From Halobacillus massiliensis (GTDB lineage Bacteria; Bacillota; Bacilli; Bacillales; Halobacillaceae), in NCBI RefSeq assembly GCF_900166625.1, contig NZ_LT800499.1, positions 3,479,396-3,543,395 of the forward strand: a stretch of DNA of 64,000 nucleotides, written 5' to 3'. Positions 42,128 through 49,577 of this stretch are shown here, piece after piece. The notes under the pieces are model-generated. The model was given only the letters and a program-made list of their open reading frames with translations. It did not search any database and had not been told where the DNA came from. The first letter of the stretch is position 1, and the number at the start of each line of letters is the position of its first letter. Made by a program: the position numbers and the translations under genes.

Positions 42128-42745
42128 ATGAAAAAATGGTTCGTACTAAGCTTACTATTTCTTCTTTCAGGAATACTAGCTGCTTGCGGCGGAGACGATA
42201 CTCAATCAGATACTCCGCGTACAGGTGAAGATACTGCTGAACAACAGGCTAATCAAGAGAACACAGAGCAAAACAATGAAGGAACAACGAATATGGTAAA
42301 CGTAACGATGATGAACGGAGATGAAGATGAGGTTGGGACAGCCGAGCTTATTGACCAAGACGACGGAGTATTAATAAATTTAGAAGCCAGTGATCTCCCA
42401 GAAGGAGAGCACGGTTTTCATATTCACGAATCAGGTCTTTGTGAAGCTCCAGAGTTTAAATCAGCCGGAGACCACTTTAACCCTACAGATGTAAGTCATG
42501 GAACAGATTCTGAGGATGGACCACATGCAGGAGACTTACCAAACCTGGAGGTCGGTGAAGATGGAACTGTAAAGGAAGAAATCACTGCTGAAAATGTAAC
42601 ATTGGAGAAAGGTGCAGAAAATTCTATTCTCGATGAAGATGGAACAGCATTAGTCATTCACGCTCAAGCGGACGATAATACTTCCCAGCCTTCCGGCGAA
42701 GCAGGAGCTCGAATTGCCTGCGGGGAAATTACAGAACAACAATAA
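42128..42745 (+). CDS. Cu/Zn superoxide dismutase-like lipoprotein
   Basis: The 205-residue protein has a lipobox (GILAAC, Cys20), an acidic N/E/Q-rich linker and a SodC domain from about residue 56. Every canonical ligand position is filled: His98 and His100 (GFHIH), bridging His116, His124, His133 and Asp136 (PHAGD), and His178 (VIHAQ); Cys105 and Cys198 can form the usual disulfide. It would dismute superoxide at the outer membrane face. The ATG at 42128 is 7 bases after AAAGGAG; the ATG two codons earlier is too close. The B. subtilis relative is YojM (SodC). Confidence 0.88.
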   Translation: MKKWFVLSLLFLLSGILAACGGDDTQSDTPRTGEDTAEQQANQENTEQNNEGTTNMVNVTMMNGDEDEVGTAELIDQDDGVLINLEASDLPEGEHGFHIHESGLCEAPEFKSAGDHFNPTDVSHGTDSEDGPHAGDLPNLEVGEDGTVKEEITAENVTLEKGAENSILDEDGTALVIHAQADDNTSQPSGEAGARIACGEITEQQ

Positions 42746-42750
42746 AGATA

Positions 42751-42788
42751 AGAACCTTGCGGATGGTCCGATCTGCAAGGTTCTTTTG
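42751..42788 (+). terminator. Terminator after sodC-like gene
   Basis: AGAACCTTGC and GCAAGGTTCT pair around a 14-base loop, followed by TTT. Confidence 0.85.
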
Positions 42789-42813
42789 TGAATGAGAGGG
42801 GATAATTATTTTT

Positions 42814-43041
42814 CTAAGAAGAGAGCAAGCGTTTCTGATGGTTTTTTGTTGGAAAAACGGAGAGAATGCGGTCTTTAGAAAAAGTTCTTACTTCTTTTCT
42901 TAAAAAACAATAAGCAACCACTCTGGCTTCATACACGTTTAGAACTCTTACTGTTCTTTGGGACAGTGTGGAGTCATGAGATAAATAGATCATTTCCAGC
43001 CTTTCTTTTGAATCGGCTGAACGTTTCAAGAGAGCTTCCAT
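42814..43041 (-). CDS. Small WYL-domain-like protein
   Basis: The 75-residue protein starts MEALLKRSADSKERLEMIYLSHD. The pattern IYLS-x10-RTVRVL and VVAYCFLRKEVRTFSKDRIL resembles a lone WYL domain, a small SH3-like fold that senses ligands or single-stranded DNA in bacterial regulators, but there is no DNA-binding helix-turn-helix. AAAGGAGG lies 7 bases before this ATG, so I drop the 21 extra upstream codons. A LexA-like operator overlaps its promoter. Function is unknown. Confidence 0.7.
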   Translation of the reverse strand: MEALLKRSADSKERLEMIYLSHDSTLSQRTVRVLNVYEARVVAYCFLRKEVRTFSKDRILSVFPTKNHQKRLLSS

Positions 43042-43059
43042 TTCACATCCTCCTTTATA

Positions 43060-43073
43060 CGAACGTTTGTTCT
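43060..43073 (-). promoter_or_regulatory. LexA (SOS) box at the small WYL gene
   Basis: On the minus strand AGAACAAACGTTCG matches the Bacillus LexA consensus CGAACRNRYGTTCG at all positions but the first. It lies directly after the -10 element, over the predicted transcription start, where LexA would block initiation. Confidence 0.65.
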
Positions 43074-43074
43074 T

Positions 43075-43104
43075 ATTATATGCGAACAATCGCAGAAGAT
43101 GCAA
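43075..43104 (-). promoter_or_regulatory. Sigma-A promoter of the small WYL gene
   Basis: On the minus strand TTGCAT (43099-43104) and TATAAT (43075-43080) are 18 bases apart. Confidence 0.7.
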
Positions 43105-43106
43105 CT

Positions 43107-43137
43107 AAAAAAACTCTCCAACGCTGGAGAGTTTTTC
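43107..43137. terminator. Symmetrical terminator hairpin
   Basis: AACTCTCCA and TGGAGAGTT pair around ACGC, with A and T runs on both sides. On the minus strand it would stop transcripts coming from the antiporter gene and repeat array before the WYL gene promoter. Confidence 0.8.
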
Positions 43138-43224
43138 CTTAACTTTAGGAATCAGGTTTATCAGTTAGTGAACGGTGAGCTTTCATGAAGATACTATGCT
43201 TCTCTGGAGATCCTGTAATGCTCT

Positions 43225-43368
43225 GTTCCGTTTAATGAAAGAGCACCGGACCGGGGGAAAGACTAGCTTTCCATGGACGAACGGTTAGTTTCCTCAAGCT
43301 AAAGCTTCCGGAATCTCACCCTTGTTCTGTGCTCCGATAAAGGCTTCTTTGGTTCTCAATAATAATCC
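43225..43368 (+). repeat. Structured repeat, truncated B' variant, copy 1 of array
   Basis: Starts with GTTCCGTTT, has CCGGGGGAAAGACTAGC, a GAACGGTTAGTTTCCTC block and AAGCTAAAGCTTCCGGAATC, then lacks the right outer arm. It ends instead with AAAGGCTTCTTTGGTTCTCA. A remnant of another copy (GAACGGTGAGCTTTC) lies at about 43168-43182. Confidence 0.7.
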
Positions 43369-43369
43369 T

Positions 43370-43512
43370 GTTCCGTTTGCCTGAATAACGAGAACCGGGC
43401 CTGGGGAAACGACTCGCTTTCCATGGGAGAATGATGAGCTTCCTCGGGCTTTTAGACTTCCAGGACCTCACCCTTGGTCTGTACTCCCATAAAGGCTTCT
43501 TAGATTAAAGGG
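43370..43512 (+). repeat. Structured repeat, truncated B' variant, copy 2 of array
   Basis: Starts GTTCCGTTTGCCTGAATAA, with GGGCCTGGGGAAAC, GATGAGCTTCCTCGGGC and GGACCTCACCC, and ends in AAAGGCTTCTTAGATTAAAG instead of the right outer arm. The same ending recurs at 63.48-63.50 kb. Confidence 0.75.
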
Positions 43513-43518
43513 AATTTT

Positions 43519-43690
43519 GTTCCGTTTGCCTGAATTTGGAGAACCGGGTCCGGGGAAACAACTCGCTTTCCATGGGCGAACGGTGAGCTTCCTCGGGCTT
43601 TTAGCCCTCCGGGATCTCACCATGTTCTATCCTCCCATAGGAGTCTCGTCGTTTCCCCCGGCCCTTTACGTTTATTAGGAGTAACGGAAC
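43519..43690 (+). repeat. Structured repeat, subfamily B, full copy
   Basis: Termini GTTCCGTTT and AACGGAAC; outer arms GGGTCCGGGGAAACAAC and GTCGTTTCCCCCGGCCC; central hairpin GGTGAGCTTCC / GGATCTCACC with inner GGGCTTTTAGCCC; side hairpin CTCCCATAGGAG. Confidence 0.85.
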
Positions 43691-43740
43691 ACTGAGTAAG
43701 AAAAGACCATTTCCTTAAGAGAGGTTACTGAAAGTATAGT

Positions 43741-43902
43741 GTTCCGTTTATACTCCCGATGTTAAAAGAGGCTGGGAAATGACGAGACTCCTGCAGAGAG
43801 ATAGAGCCAGGATGAGATCCGCGAGTGGAACGAGCTAGCTCATCGGCTCCCCGCGGAAAGCGAGTGATTTCCCAGCCGCTTTTCTCTTACTACAGTAACG
43901 GA
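43741..43902 (+). repeat. Structured repeat, subfamily A, full copy
   Basis: Termini GTTCCGTTT and TAACGGA; outer arms GGCTGGGAAATGAC and ATTTCCCAGCC; internal GAGCC-GATGAG / CTCATC-GGCTC stem, side hairpin CTCCTGCAGAGAG and a CCCCGCGGAAAGCGAG block. Confidence 0.85.
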
Positions 43903-43940
43903 GCTTTTCAAACCACTCATGGAAAACTGTTTCCTTTCCC

Positions 43941-44918
43941 TTAGAAAACCAGATAAGAAACTACAATATAAACGGTACTTATCACTAAAGATGGAAGTGC
44001 GTATCTCCAGTTGTTTGAAATTCTCTGTCGGAATAAAAGGTAAATGACCACTAAGGTCATAAATATTCCGAGACCAGCCATATAAACATGAGACGAACTT
44101 GAGGAAGCAAGCACTGCTCCATCTCGATAAGCCAGATCGGTAATGGCCAAAAGCTGCATATTAAATAAATTACTGCCTAGTATAGACCCAATAGCCATCC
44201 CGTAATTCGCCATTTTAAATGCTGCCAGCACAGTAACTAATTCTGGCAGTGAAGTGGAAGCCGCAATGAATACACTTCCTACAAAGCTCGAGTCCAGCCC
44301 AGAAATCTTTGCCATTTGATCACCTGAAATGGAAAGTATACTTCCGGCGGCAAATACAGAAACTGCCAGCAAAATAAAGCGTATGACGGCTTGTTTTAAC
44401 GTGTAATCTTTTTTAGTTTCTTCTTCAACCGCAGGTGCTGCTTCACCTTCTTGTTCTTCAACGCTGGAAAAGAACTTAGTCATTCCAATGTAGAGAATGA
44501 CAACAATAATCATTTCTATACCAATCCCAAACAACTCTACGGGAGCCGGGTTTAATAAACCGAAAATCGCGATGGCCATAAAGGCTAAACCCGTAATTGC
44601 AGACACCATATGATCTTTGGCTCTCACTTTTTGGAATAAACGACGCTTCCTATAGATGATATCAACTACTGCCAATATCAGCAGGTTAAATACATTACTT
44701 CCAATCATATTTCCAACTGCAATATCCGGATTATCGATATAAACGGCTGTAATACTAGTTGTCAGCTCAGGGAGTGATGTAGCCCCTGCAATTAAAAATG
44801 TACCGACGGCTGCACCGCTTAAAGCTGATTTTTTACTAATGATATCTCCATATTTGTTAAGCTGGACAGCTGCTAATACGACGACAGCCGCAGAAATTAT
44901 AAATATAATGTAAACCAT
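43941..44918 (-). CDS. CaCA family cation antiporter (YrbG-like)
   Basis: The 325-residue protein has the two inverted alpha repeats of Ca2+/cation antiporters: GTFLIAGATSLPELTTSI...GNMIGSNVFNL (about residues 39-78) and GSVFIAASTSLPELVTVL...GSILGSNLFNM (about 213-253), joined by an acidic cytoplasmic loop (about 150-175). It should export a divalent cation. A yybP-ykoY type (Mn2+) riboswitch upstream suggests a role in Mn2+ or Ca2+ efflux. The ATG at 44918 has GAGGAG upstream; the 29 extra upstream codons cover the terminator hairpin and are rejected. Confidence 0.88.
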   Translation of the reverse strand: MVYIIFIISAAVVVLAAVQLNKYGDIISKKSALSGAAVGTFLIAGATSLPELTTSITAVYIDNPDIAVGNMIGSNVFNLLILAVVDIIYRKRRLFQKVRAKDHMVSAITGLAFMAIAIFGLLNPAPVELFGIGIEMIIVVILYIGMTKFFSSVEEQEGEAAPAVEEETKKDYTLKQAVIRFILLAVSVFAAGSILSISGDQMAKISGLDSSFVGSVFIAASTSLPELVTVLAAFKMANYGMAIGSILGSNLFNMQLLAITDLAYRDGAVLASSSSSHVYMAGLGIFMTLVVIYLLFRQRISNNWRYALPSLVISTVYIVVSYLVF

Positions 44919-44945
44919 TTGAATCTCCTCTCTCGTACCATGTCC

Positions 44946-44987
44946 ATAAAAAAGAGACCTTGGTACAAATTTGTGTACCAAGGTCTC
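44946..44987 (-). terminator. Riboswitch-controlled terminator before the antiporter
   Basis: Perfect 13-base arms GAGACCTTGGTAC and GTACCAAGGTCTC are followed on the minus strand by a T run. The first half shares CCTTGGT with the 3' strand of the aptamer P1 stem, so the two structures exclude each other. Confidence 0.92.
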
Positions 44988-45083
44988 GCGTACTAATTCT
45001 AACATAGCCTTTAGAACCGAGTAGATCTCTACTGAATTGACGGTTCTAAAGCCGCTTATTTGCGGTCGCTACTCCCCTTGTTA
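44976..45083 (-). promoter_or_regulatory. yybP-ykoY type (manganese) riboswitch
   Basis: On the minus strand ACAAGGGGAGTAGCGACCGC opens the element, typical of yybP-ykoY leaders, followed by a long GGTTCTAAAG-type hairpin (CTTTAGAACC / GGTTCTAAAG), AGTACGCGAGACC and CCTTGGT closing P1. The family responds to Mn2+ and often precedes cation exporters. Here binding would hold CCTTGG in P1 and so prevent the terminator, giving expression when Mn2+ is high. Confidence 0.75.
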
Positions 45084-45089
45084 TCTCTT

Positions 45090-45118
45090 ACTATATTCAC
45101 CCCCTGTCTTTCAGTCAA
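45090..45118 (-). promoter_or_regulatory. Sigma-A promoter of the antiporter leader
   Basis: On the minus strand TTGACT (45113-45118) and TATAGT (45090-45095) are 17 bases apart. Confidence 0.8.
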
Positions 45119-45365
45119 GAAATAAGGTGTTTTCTATTCTTCATAGCCTCTCATATAAAAGAATGGGAGAACGTGCCCAGTTTTTAATTGAAAAAAGTCC
45201 TCTTCTGTGGAAGTCCTCCTCCGTCTTTTCCCTTTTTCTTCCTAATAATATGGTATTTTGTTTGGATTATAGTAGAATATATTGTATTCCTACATGGAAT
45301 TGATATGATGAAATATAATTACGGATAGCTTACAGGCTGCCCTTATGGACTACTACTATTAACCT

Positions 45366-46232
45366 TTGAAAGGAGCAATCATTATTTCTCATTCATCCCA
45401 ATCTAATCAAAAACTAATCCTGTACATAATCAGTGGATTACTGACTTTGGGCATCCTTCTCTATTTTTCACCCGCTTCTGCTCAAGCACTAAGCGATGGG
45501 GAATATAAAGTAAATGCCGACTCTTTAAACGTAAGAAGTTCTCCCAATCTTGACGCCCCTGTTATTGGCTCTCTGGCCAAGGGTACCATCGTATCAGTAG
45601 AGGAAGAAAAATACGGCTGGTCAAAAATCGACTACAACGGCAAATCAGGATGGGTCGCTGGTTATTATTTAGTGGCAGCCTCTTCCTCCTCTCCGTTAAA
45701 GGGAAAACATATTACACTTGACCCTGGTCACGGAGGATATGATCCCGGAGCGGTAGGTGTAAACGGAAACTACGAGAAAGATGTGAACTTAAAGACAGCC
45801 CATGCCACTTCCACCCGCTTACAGGCAGCAGGGGCAGAGGTTACTATGACAAGAGACAGTGATGTATACTTACCTTTAGAAAACAGAGTAGCCGTCAGCC
45901 ACTCTTCAGATTCTGATGCATTTATAAGCTTTCATTATAATGCAAGTACTTCTTCTGACGTAAAAGGCATAGGCAGCTACTATTATAAGGAAGCTGACGC
46001 CCTGCTCGCACAGCAAATTCAAAACGAGCTTGCTTCACAGACTGACCGTCAAAATGATGGAGTAAGATATGGCGACTTCCATGTGCTTAGAGAAAACAAA
46101 AAACCATCTGCTTTGTTAGAACTTGGATTTTTGTCTAATCCTGAAGAAGGAGCTCTTGTTGAGACGGATGCTTATCAAAACCAGGTATCTGAAGCCGTAA
46201 CTAACGGTATAATCAACTACTTCAGCAACTAA
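45366..46232 (+). CDS. SH3b-containing N-acetylmuramoyl-L-alanine amidase
   Basis: The protein has a signal peptide or anchor (about residues 15-41, ending PASAQA), a bacterial SH3 domain (about 45-103, SLNVRSSPNLDAPVIGSLAKG), and an Amidase_3 catalytic domain (about 113-287) with zinc ligands in LDPGHGG, the Glu of YEKD, SFHYNA, and catalytic Glu in ALLELGFLSN. It cuts the MurNAc-L-Ala bond of peptidoglycan. The TTG at 45366 has no ribosome binding site; a strong AAAGGAG at 45369-45375 points instead to ATC/ATT/ATT codons at 45378-45386, so initiation may be at a rare ATT. Confidence 0.9.
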   Translation: MKGAIIISHSSQSNQKLILYIISGLLTLGILLYFSPASAQALSDGEYKVNADSLNVRSSPNLDAPVIGSLAKGTIVSVEEEKYGWSKIDYNGKSGWVAGYYLVAASSSSPLKGKHITLDPGHGGYDPGAVGVNGNYEKDVNLKTAHATSTRLQAAGAEVTMTRDSDVYLPLENRVAVSHSSDSDAFISFHYNASTSSDVKGIGSYYYKEADALLAQQIQNELASQTDRQNDGVRYGDFHVLRENKKPSALLELGFLSNPEEGALVETDAYQNQVSEAVTNGIINYFSN

Positions 46233-46262
46233 TAATCAGCAAGCTTACAGTATCCACAAAGG

Positions 46263-46316
46263 ACCCCCTATACAAACCTCTCTTTAAAGAATGGTTTTTG
46301 TATAGGGGGTGAATTT
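46263..46316. terminator. Terminator between the amidase and dioxygenase genes
   Basis: ACCCCCTATACAAA and TTTGTATAGGGGGT form a 14-base stem, with T-rich sequence on the right. Convergent genes on both sides could share it. Confidence 0.85.
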
Positions 46317-46351
46317 TTCCGATTCAATTAATTAAACAACGCAGCTATGAC

Positions 46352-47335
46352 TTATTCCCACTCTTTTCCAAAAGTCTTATTGCTTCTAACTGTATTGATC
46401 GGCCGGACAGAGCGTTCAATCTCTTCACGCTTTGGTTCAAGCATTGGCGGAAGTGAAAGCTTTTCTCCAAGCGTTTCATAAGGTTCGTCTCCCATGAAGC
46501 CCGGACCGTCTGTTGCAAATTCAAATAAGATCTGCGGGGCCACTCCTACATATAAGGATTCGAAATAATGGCGGTTCACATACCCTGATGTTCTGTAGCC
46601 GAATTTAGGAATGTGATCAATCCACTCTTCCAGAGCGTCACGGTCTTCTACACGAAAAGCCACGTGATGGACGGTCCCAAACCCTTGTCTGGCTGAAGGA
46701 AGAGCCGGCGCATCTTCAACGACTACCTGTGCTCCATTTCCACCCTGCCCTACTTCAAACAAATGAAAGGACCCTTCTTCTTTTACTTTTTTAAAGCGCA
46801 GAACTTTTTCCAGCATCTCTTTAAAATATTTATAGTTCTCAATTCTAATATGAATAGGTCCTAAACCGGTAATCGCAAACTCTAATGGAATCGGGCCATC
46901 CTGCCAGGGGGTACCTGGCGCCACTCCTTGATCGTATTCATCCGAAATCAATTCGTATGACTGGTCATCAAAATCCACAAAGGGAAGAACTTTTCTGCCA
47001 AACCGTTTCTTAATCCCTTTTTGCTCGATATTTAAACGGTCAAACCGTTTTACCCAGTAGTCAAGTGCCTCATCAGACGGCACCCTGAAGGAAGTCGTGG
47101 AGATTTCATTTGTTCCATGTGACCCTTTAGGGATTCCCGGGAAGTCAAAAAAGGTCATATCTGTACCCGGGCTTCCTTTATCATCTGCAAAAAATAAGTG
47201 ATATGTTTGTATGTCATCCTGGTTCACTGTTTTCTTGATCAATCTCATTCCTAAAACATATGTGAAGAATTCATAGTTTTTTTCTGCACTGCTCGTAATA
47301 GCCGTAACATGGTGAATTCCTTTTAAATCATTCAT
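46352..47335 (-). CDS. mhqO: Ring-cleaving dioxygenase, MhqA/MhqO type
   Basis: The 327-residue protein has two glyoxalase/VOC halves. Metal-ligand candidates are His in IHHVTAI (about residues 7-9), His in TVHHVAF and Glu in ILFEFATDGPGF. In B. subtilis the MhqR-controlled paralogues MhqA, MhqE and MhqO give resistance to quinones, hydroquinones and diamide. Which of the three is the closest relative cannot be told by eye. A palindrome resembling the MhqR operator lies over its promoter. Confidence 0.85.
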   Translation of the reverse strand: MNDLKGIHHVTAITSSAEKNYEFFTYVLGMRLIKKTVNQDDIQTYHLFFADDKGSPGTDMTFFDFPGIPKGSHGTNEISTTSFRVPSDEALDYWVKRFDRLNIEQKGIKKRFGRKVLPFVDFDDQSYELISDEYDQGVAPGTPWQDGPIPLEFAITGLGPIHIRIENYKYFKEMLEKVLRFKKVKEEGSFHLFEVGQGGNGAQVVVEDAPALPSARQGFGTVHHVAFRVEDRDALEEWIDHIPKFGYRTSGYVNRHYFESLYVGVAPQILFEFATDGPGFMGDEPYETLGEKLSLPPMLEPKREEIERSVRPINTVRSNKTFGKEWE

Positions 47336-47374
47336 TTTATTACATCCTCCTCTTCAGTAAGAGCTATTCTACTT

Positions 47375-47410
47375 CTATCGTAGCTGTTATTTATCTCAAT
47401 TTCAAGATAT
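47375..47410 (-). promoter_or_regulatory. MhqR-like operator and promoter of the dioxygenase gene
   Basis: TATCTCAATTTCAAGATA (47392-47409) matches the B. subtilis MhqR operator TATCTCGAATTCGAGATA at 15 of 18 positions. On the minus strand it overlaps TTGAAA, which with TACGAT 17 bases on makes a plausible promoter, so binding would repress. Confidence 0.65.
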
Positions 47411-47496
47411 ATGCTTTAAAATTTTCATAGATTGTCATTTCTTATACATGCTACAATGAAGAATAGACTTACAATGGAAAAAGGAGTTTTACCTAC

Positions 47497-48630
47497 ATGT
47501 CTATGACTGAAAAATCATTATCTCCTCTTACTCCCGCCTATGATCCATGGGAAGCCTATATGGATGTAGAAGAACACGGAGAGATGACCCTTTCCAATGT
47601 CGAATTTACGACAACCTATTTATGCAATATGAGGTGTGCTCACTGTGCCGTCGGCTATACCTTACAAAATAAAGATCCAGATGCTCTTCCGATTGATCTA
47701 ATTCTGAGCCGGCTGGATGAGATTAAGCATTTACGTACATTAAGTATTACCGGCGGGGAACCTATGCTTTCCAAAAAGTCAGTGGACCAATATGTCGTTC
47801 CCCTATTAAAATACGCCCATGAGCGTGGTGTTCGAACTCAAATTAATTCCAACCTTACACTTCCATACTCCAGATATGAAGCGATTATTCCTTATCTGGA
47901 TGTCCTTCACATTTCTCATAACTGGGGAACTGTAGAGGAATTTGCAGAAACCGGCTTTGCCAATATGGAACGTAAACCGAACTTTGAGAACAGGGCAAAG
48001 TTCTTCGACCGCCTTGTAGAAAACAGTCAGAAGCTGTCTGAGGAAGGTGTTATGGTATCAGCAGAAACTATGCTTAATAAACGCACTTTTCCCCACCTGG
48101 AAAAAATCCATGATCATATCTTAGAAATGGGCTGTGCAAGACATGAAGTTCACCCAATGTACCCTGTAGATTTTGCCACCAACATGGAAACGTTAACATT
48201 GGAAGAAATGAGGGAAGGCATCAATCGTCTGCTTCAACACCGTAAATCTGATACTTGGATGCTTTTCGGTACCCTTCCTTTTTATCCTTGTAACTCCTCT
48301 AAAGAAGACTTAGATATGCTCAAACGTCTGGATGACGCGCCAAATGTGACGGTGAGAAATGATCCGGATGGTCGTTCACGGCTGAATATCAATATCTTCT
48401 CAGGCGAAATCATTGTTACCGATTTTGGTGATGAGCCGTCTCTTGGAAACATAAAACACACATCACTGCCCGATGCGTTTAATCAGTGGATGGGAACAAA
48501 GACAGCAGCTGCCCTTAATTGCCACTGCCCTGCCGCCAAATGCCTGGGACCTAACCTGCTCGTTAAAAACACGTATTATAAAGATGTAAATTTTCAAGAG
48601 CGTAAAGCTAATATTTCTTTAAACAGATAA
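47497..48630 (+). CDS. yfkAB: Radical SAM/CxCxxxxC motif protein YfkAB
   Basis: The 377-residue protein has the radical SAM motif CNMRCAHC (about residues 43-50), the SAM-binding TGGEPML (about 88-94), and a C-terminal CHCPAAKC motif (about 345-352) that may hold a further iron-sulfur cluster. It matches the YfkAB family, whose substrate is unknown. AAAGGAG is 10 bases before the ATG; a second Met two codons on is possible. Confidence 0.92.
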   Translation: MSMTEKSLSPLTPAYDPWEAYMDVEEHGEMTLSNVEFTTTYLCNMRCAHCAVGYTLQNKDPDALPIDLILSRLDEIKHLRTLSITGGEPMLSKKSVDQYVVPLLKYAHERGVRTQINSNLTLPYSRYEAIIPYLDVLHISHNWGTVEEFAETGFANMERKPNFENRAKFFDRLVENSQKLSEEGVMVSAETMLNKRTFPHLEKIHDHILEMGCARHEVHPMYPVDFATNMETLTLEEMREGINRLLQHRKSDTWMLFGTLPFYPCNSSKEDLDMLKRLDDAPNVTVRNDPDGRSRLNINIFSGEIIVTDFGDEPSLGNIKHTSLPDAFNQWMGTKTAAALNCHCPAAKCLGPNLLVKNTYYKDVNFQERKANISLNR

Positions 48631-48670
48631 TCGATGTTAAATTTTTTACACCCGTTTTCCTATGTACGCC

Positions 48671-48708
48671 AAAAAACCTGTAAAGGCAGCAGCCTTTACA
48701 GGTTTTTT
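48671..48708. terminator. Bidirectional terminator between convergent genes
   Basis: AAAAAACCTGTAAAGGC and GCCTTTACAGGTTTTTT pair perfectly around AGCA. It lies between yfkAB and the leftward SGNH hydrolase gene. Confidence 0.95.
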
Positions 48709-48714
48709 ATTTCA

Positions 48715-49425
48715 TTAAAAGTCATACTCTTCAAGGATCTTCTGAGTAATTAAATCATATCCCTTTTTATTTGGATGAAGCTCATCACTGAAATATTCGG
48801 TCGATTTTTCCTGAAAAAGGTCATTTGTCGAAATGAACTTAATTTTTTCGTAATCTCCCACAATTTCCTGGCTCGTGTCGTTCCATTCAGTCACTACCTC
48901 TTCAATTTCTGCAGAATCGGGATAAGGATTATAAAGTCCTAGAAATAGTATCGGAGCATCCGGGTTTTCTTCTCTTATAATTTCAAAAATTTCCGTCAGG
49001 TTGTTCACATAATCTTCTTTTCCTTTTTGGATTCGTTCTTTATAAAGAGGCTGTAAGTCATTTCCGTTATGTTTAATTAAGTCATTGGTACCTATAAAAA
49101 TAACAAAATATTCGGCATCGCTTAACTGTGATTGAATATCCGGACGATTGATCTGTTCGAGCAAACCATCTGTCTGCTGACCTGGAATGCCGAAGTTCTG
49201 GACAGTAACTTTACCCTCTTTATTCTCCGTCAGAAGCTCACCTAAATTTTCGGCATATCCGTTTCCTGACTCATCCCCTACTCCATATGTTAAGGAATCC
49301 CCTAGAGCAAAAAGGTCCTCTTCTTTTGTCATGGCTATATCATTCTGCTGGTTCGAATTTATATACCAAATAACAGCCGCGATTACTATAACGACCGCTG
49401 CTGAGATGCCTATTATCTTTTTCAT
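48715..49425 (-). CDS. SGNH/GDSL hydrolase, membrane-anchored (YpmR-like)
   Basis: The 236-residue protein has an N-terminal membrane anchor or signal (about residues 4-23) and the four SGNH blocks: GDSLTYGVG (Ser about 43), NFGIPGQ, GTNDL, and DELHPN with the Asp-x-x-His pair near the C-terminus. An extracellular esterase/lipase is likely; the substrate cannot be inferred. GGAGGA precedes the ATG. Confidence 0.88.
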   Translation of the reverse strand: MKKIIGISAAVVIVIAAVIWYINSNQQNDIAMTKEEDLFALGDSLTYGVGDESGNGYAENLGELLTENKEGKVTVQNFGIPGQQTDGLLEQINRPDIQSQLSDAEYFVIFIGTNDLIKHNGNDLQPLYKERIQKGKEDYVNNLTEIFEIIREENPDAPILFLGLYNPYPDSAEIEEVVTEWNDTSQEIVGDYEKIKFISTNDLFQEKSTEYFSDELHPNKKGYDLITQKILEEYDF

Positions 49426-49577
49426 CGATGTGTTCCTCCTCTGTTTGTCTAGAATTGTAAACTACCCTTTTCCTAATGATGTTAAACCGTAGTAGTCTCC
49501 TATACTAAATTCTAATTTTATAGAATATTTTTCTTCCCTTAAGGCGACAATGGTAAAAAAGAACGAGGAGCTATATT

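Noticed and set aside
43150..43902. Insertion sequence with transposase
   Set aside because: No frame in any copy resembles a transposase; at most a non-autonomous element.
45037..45303. Plus-strand 88-residue frame over the Mn riboswitch
   Set aside because: Antisense to a structured leader with clear promoter and terminator; no ribosome binding site.
49496..49530. Sigma-G promoter for gerKA (TATACTA)
   Set aside because: A -10-like TATACTA is present but no acceptable -35 at the right distance; not reported as a feature.
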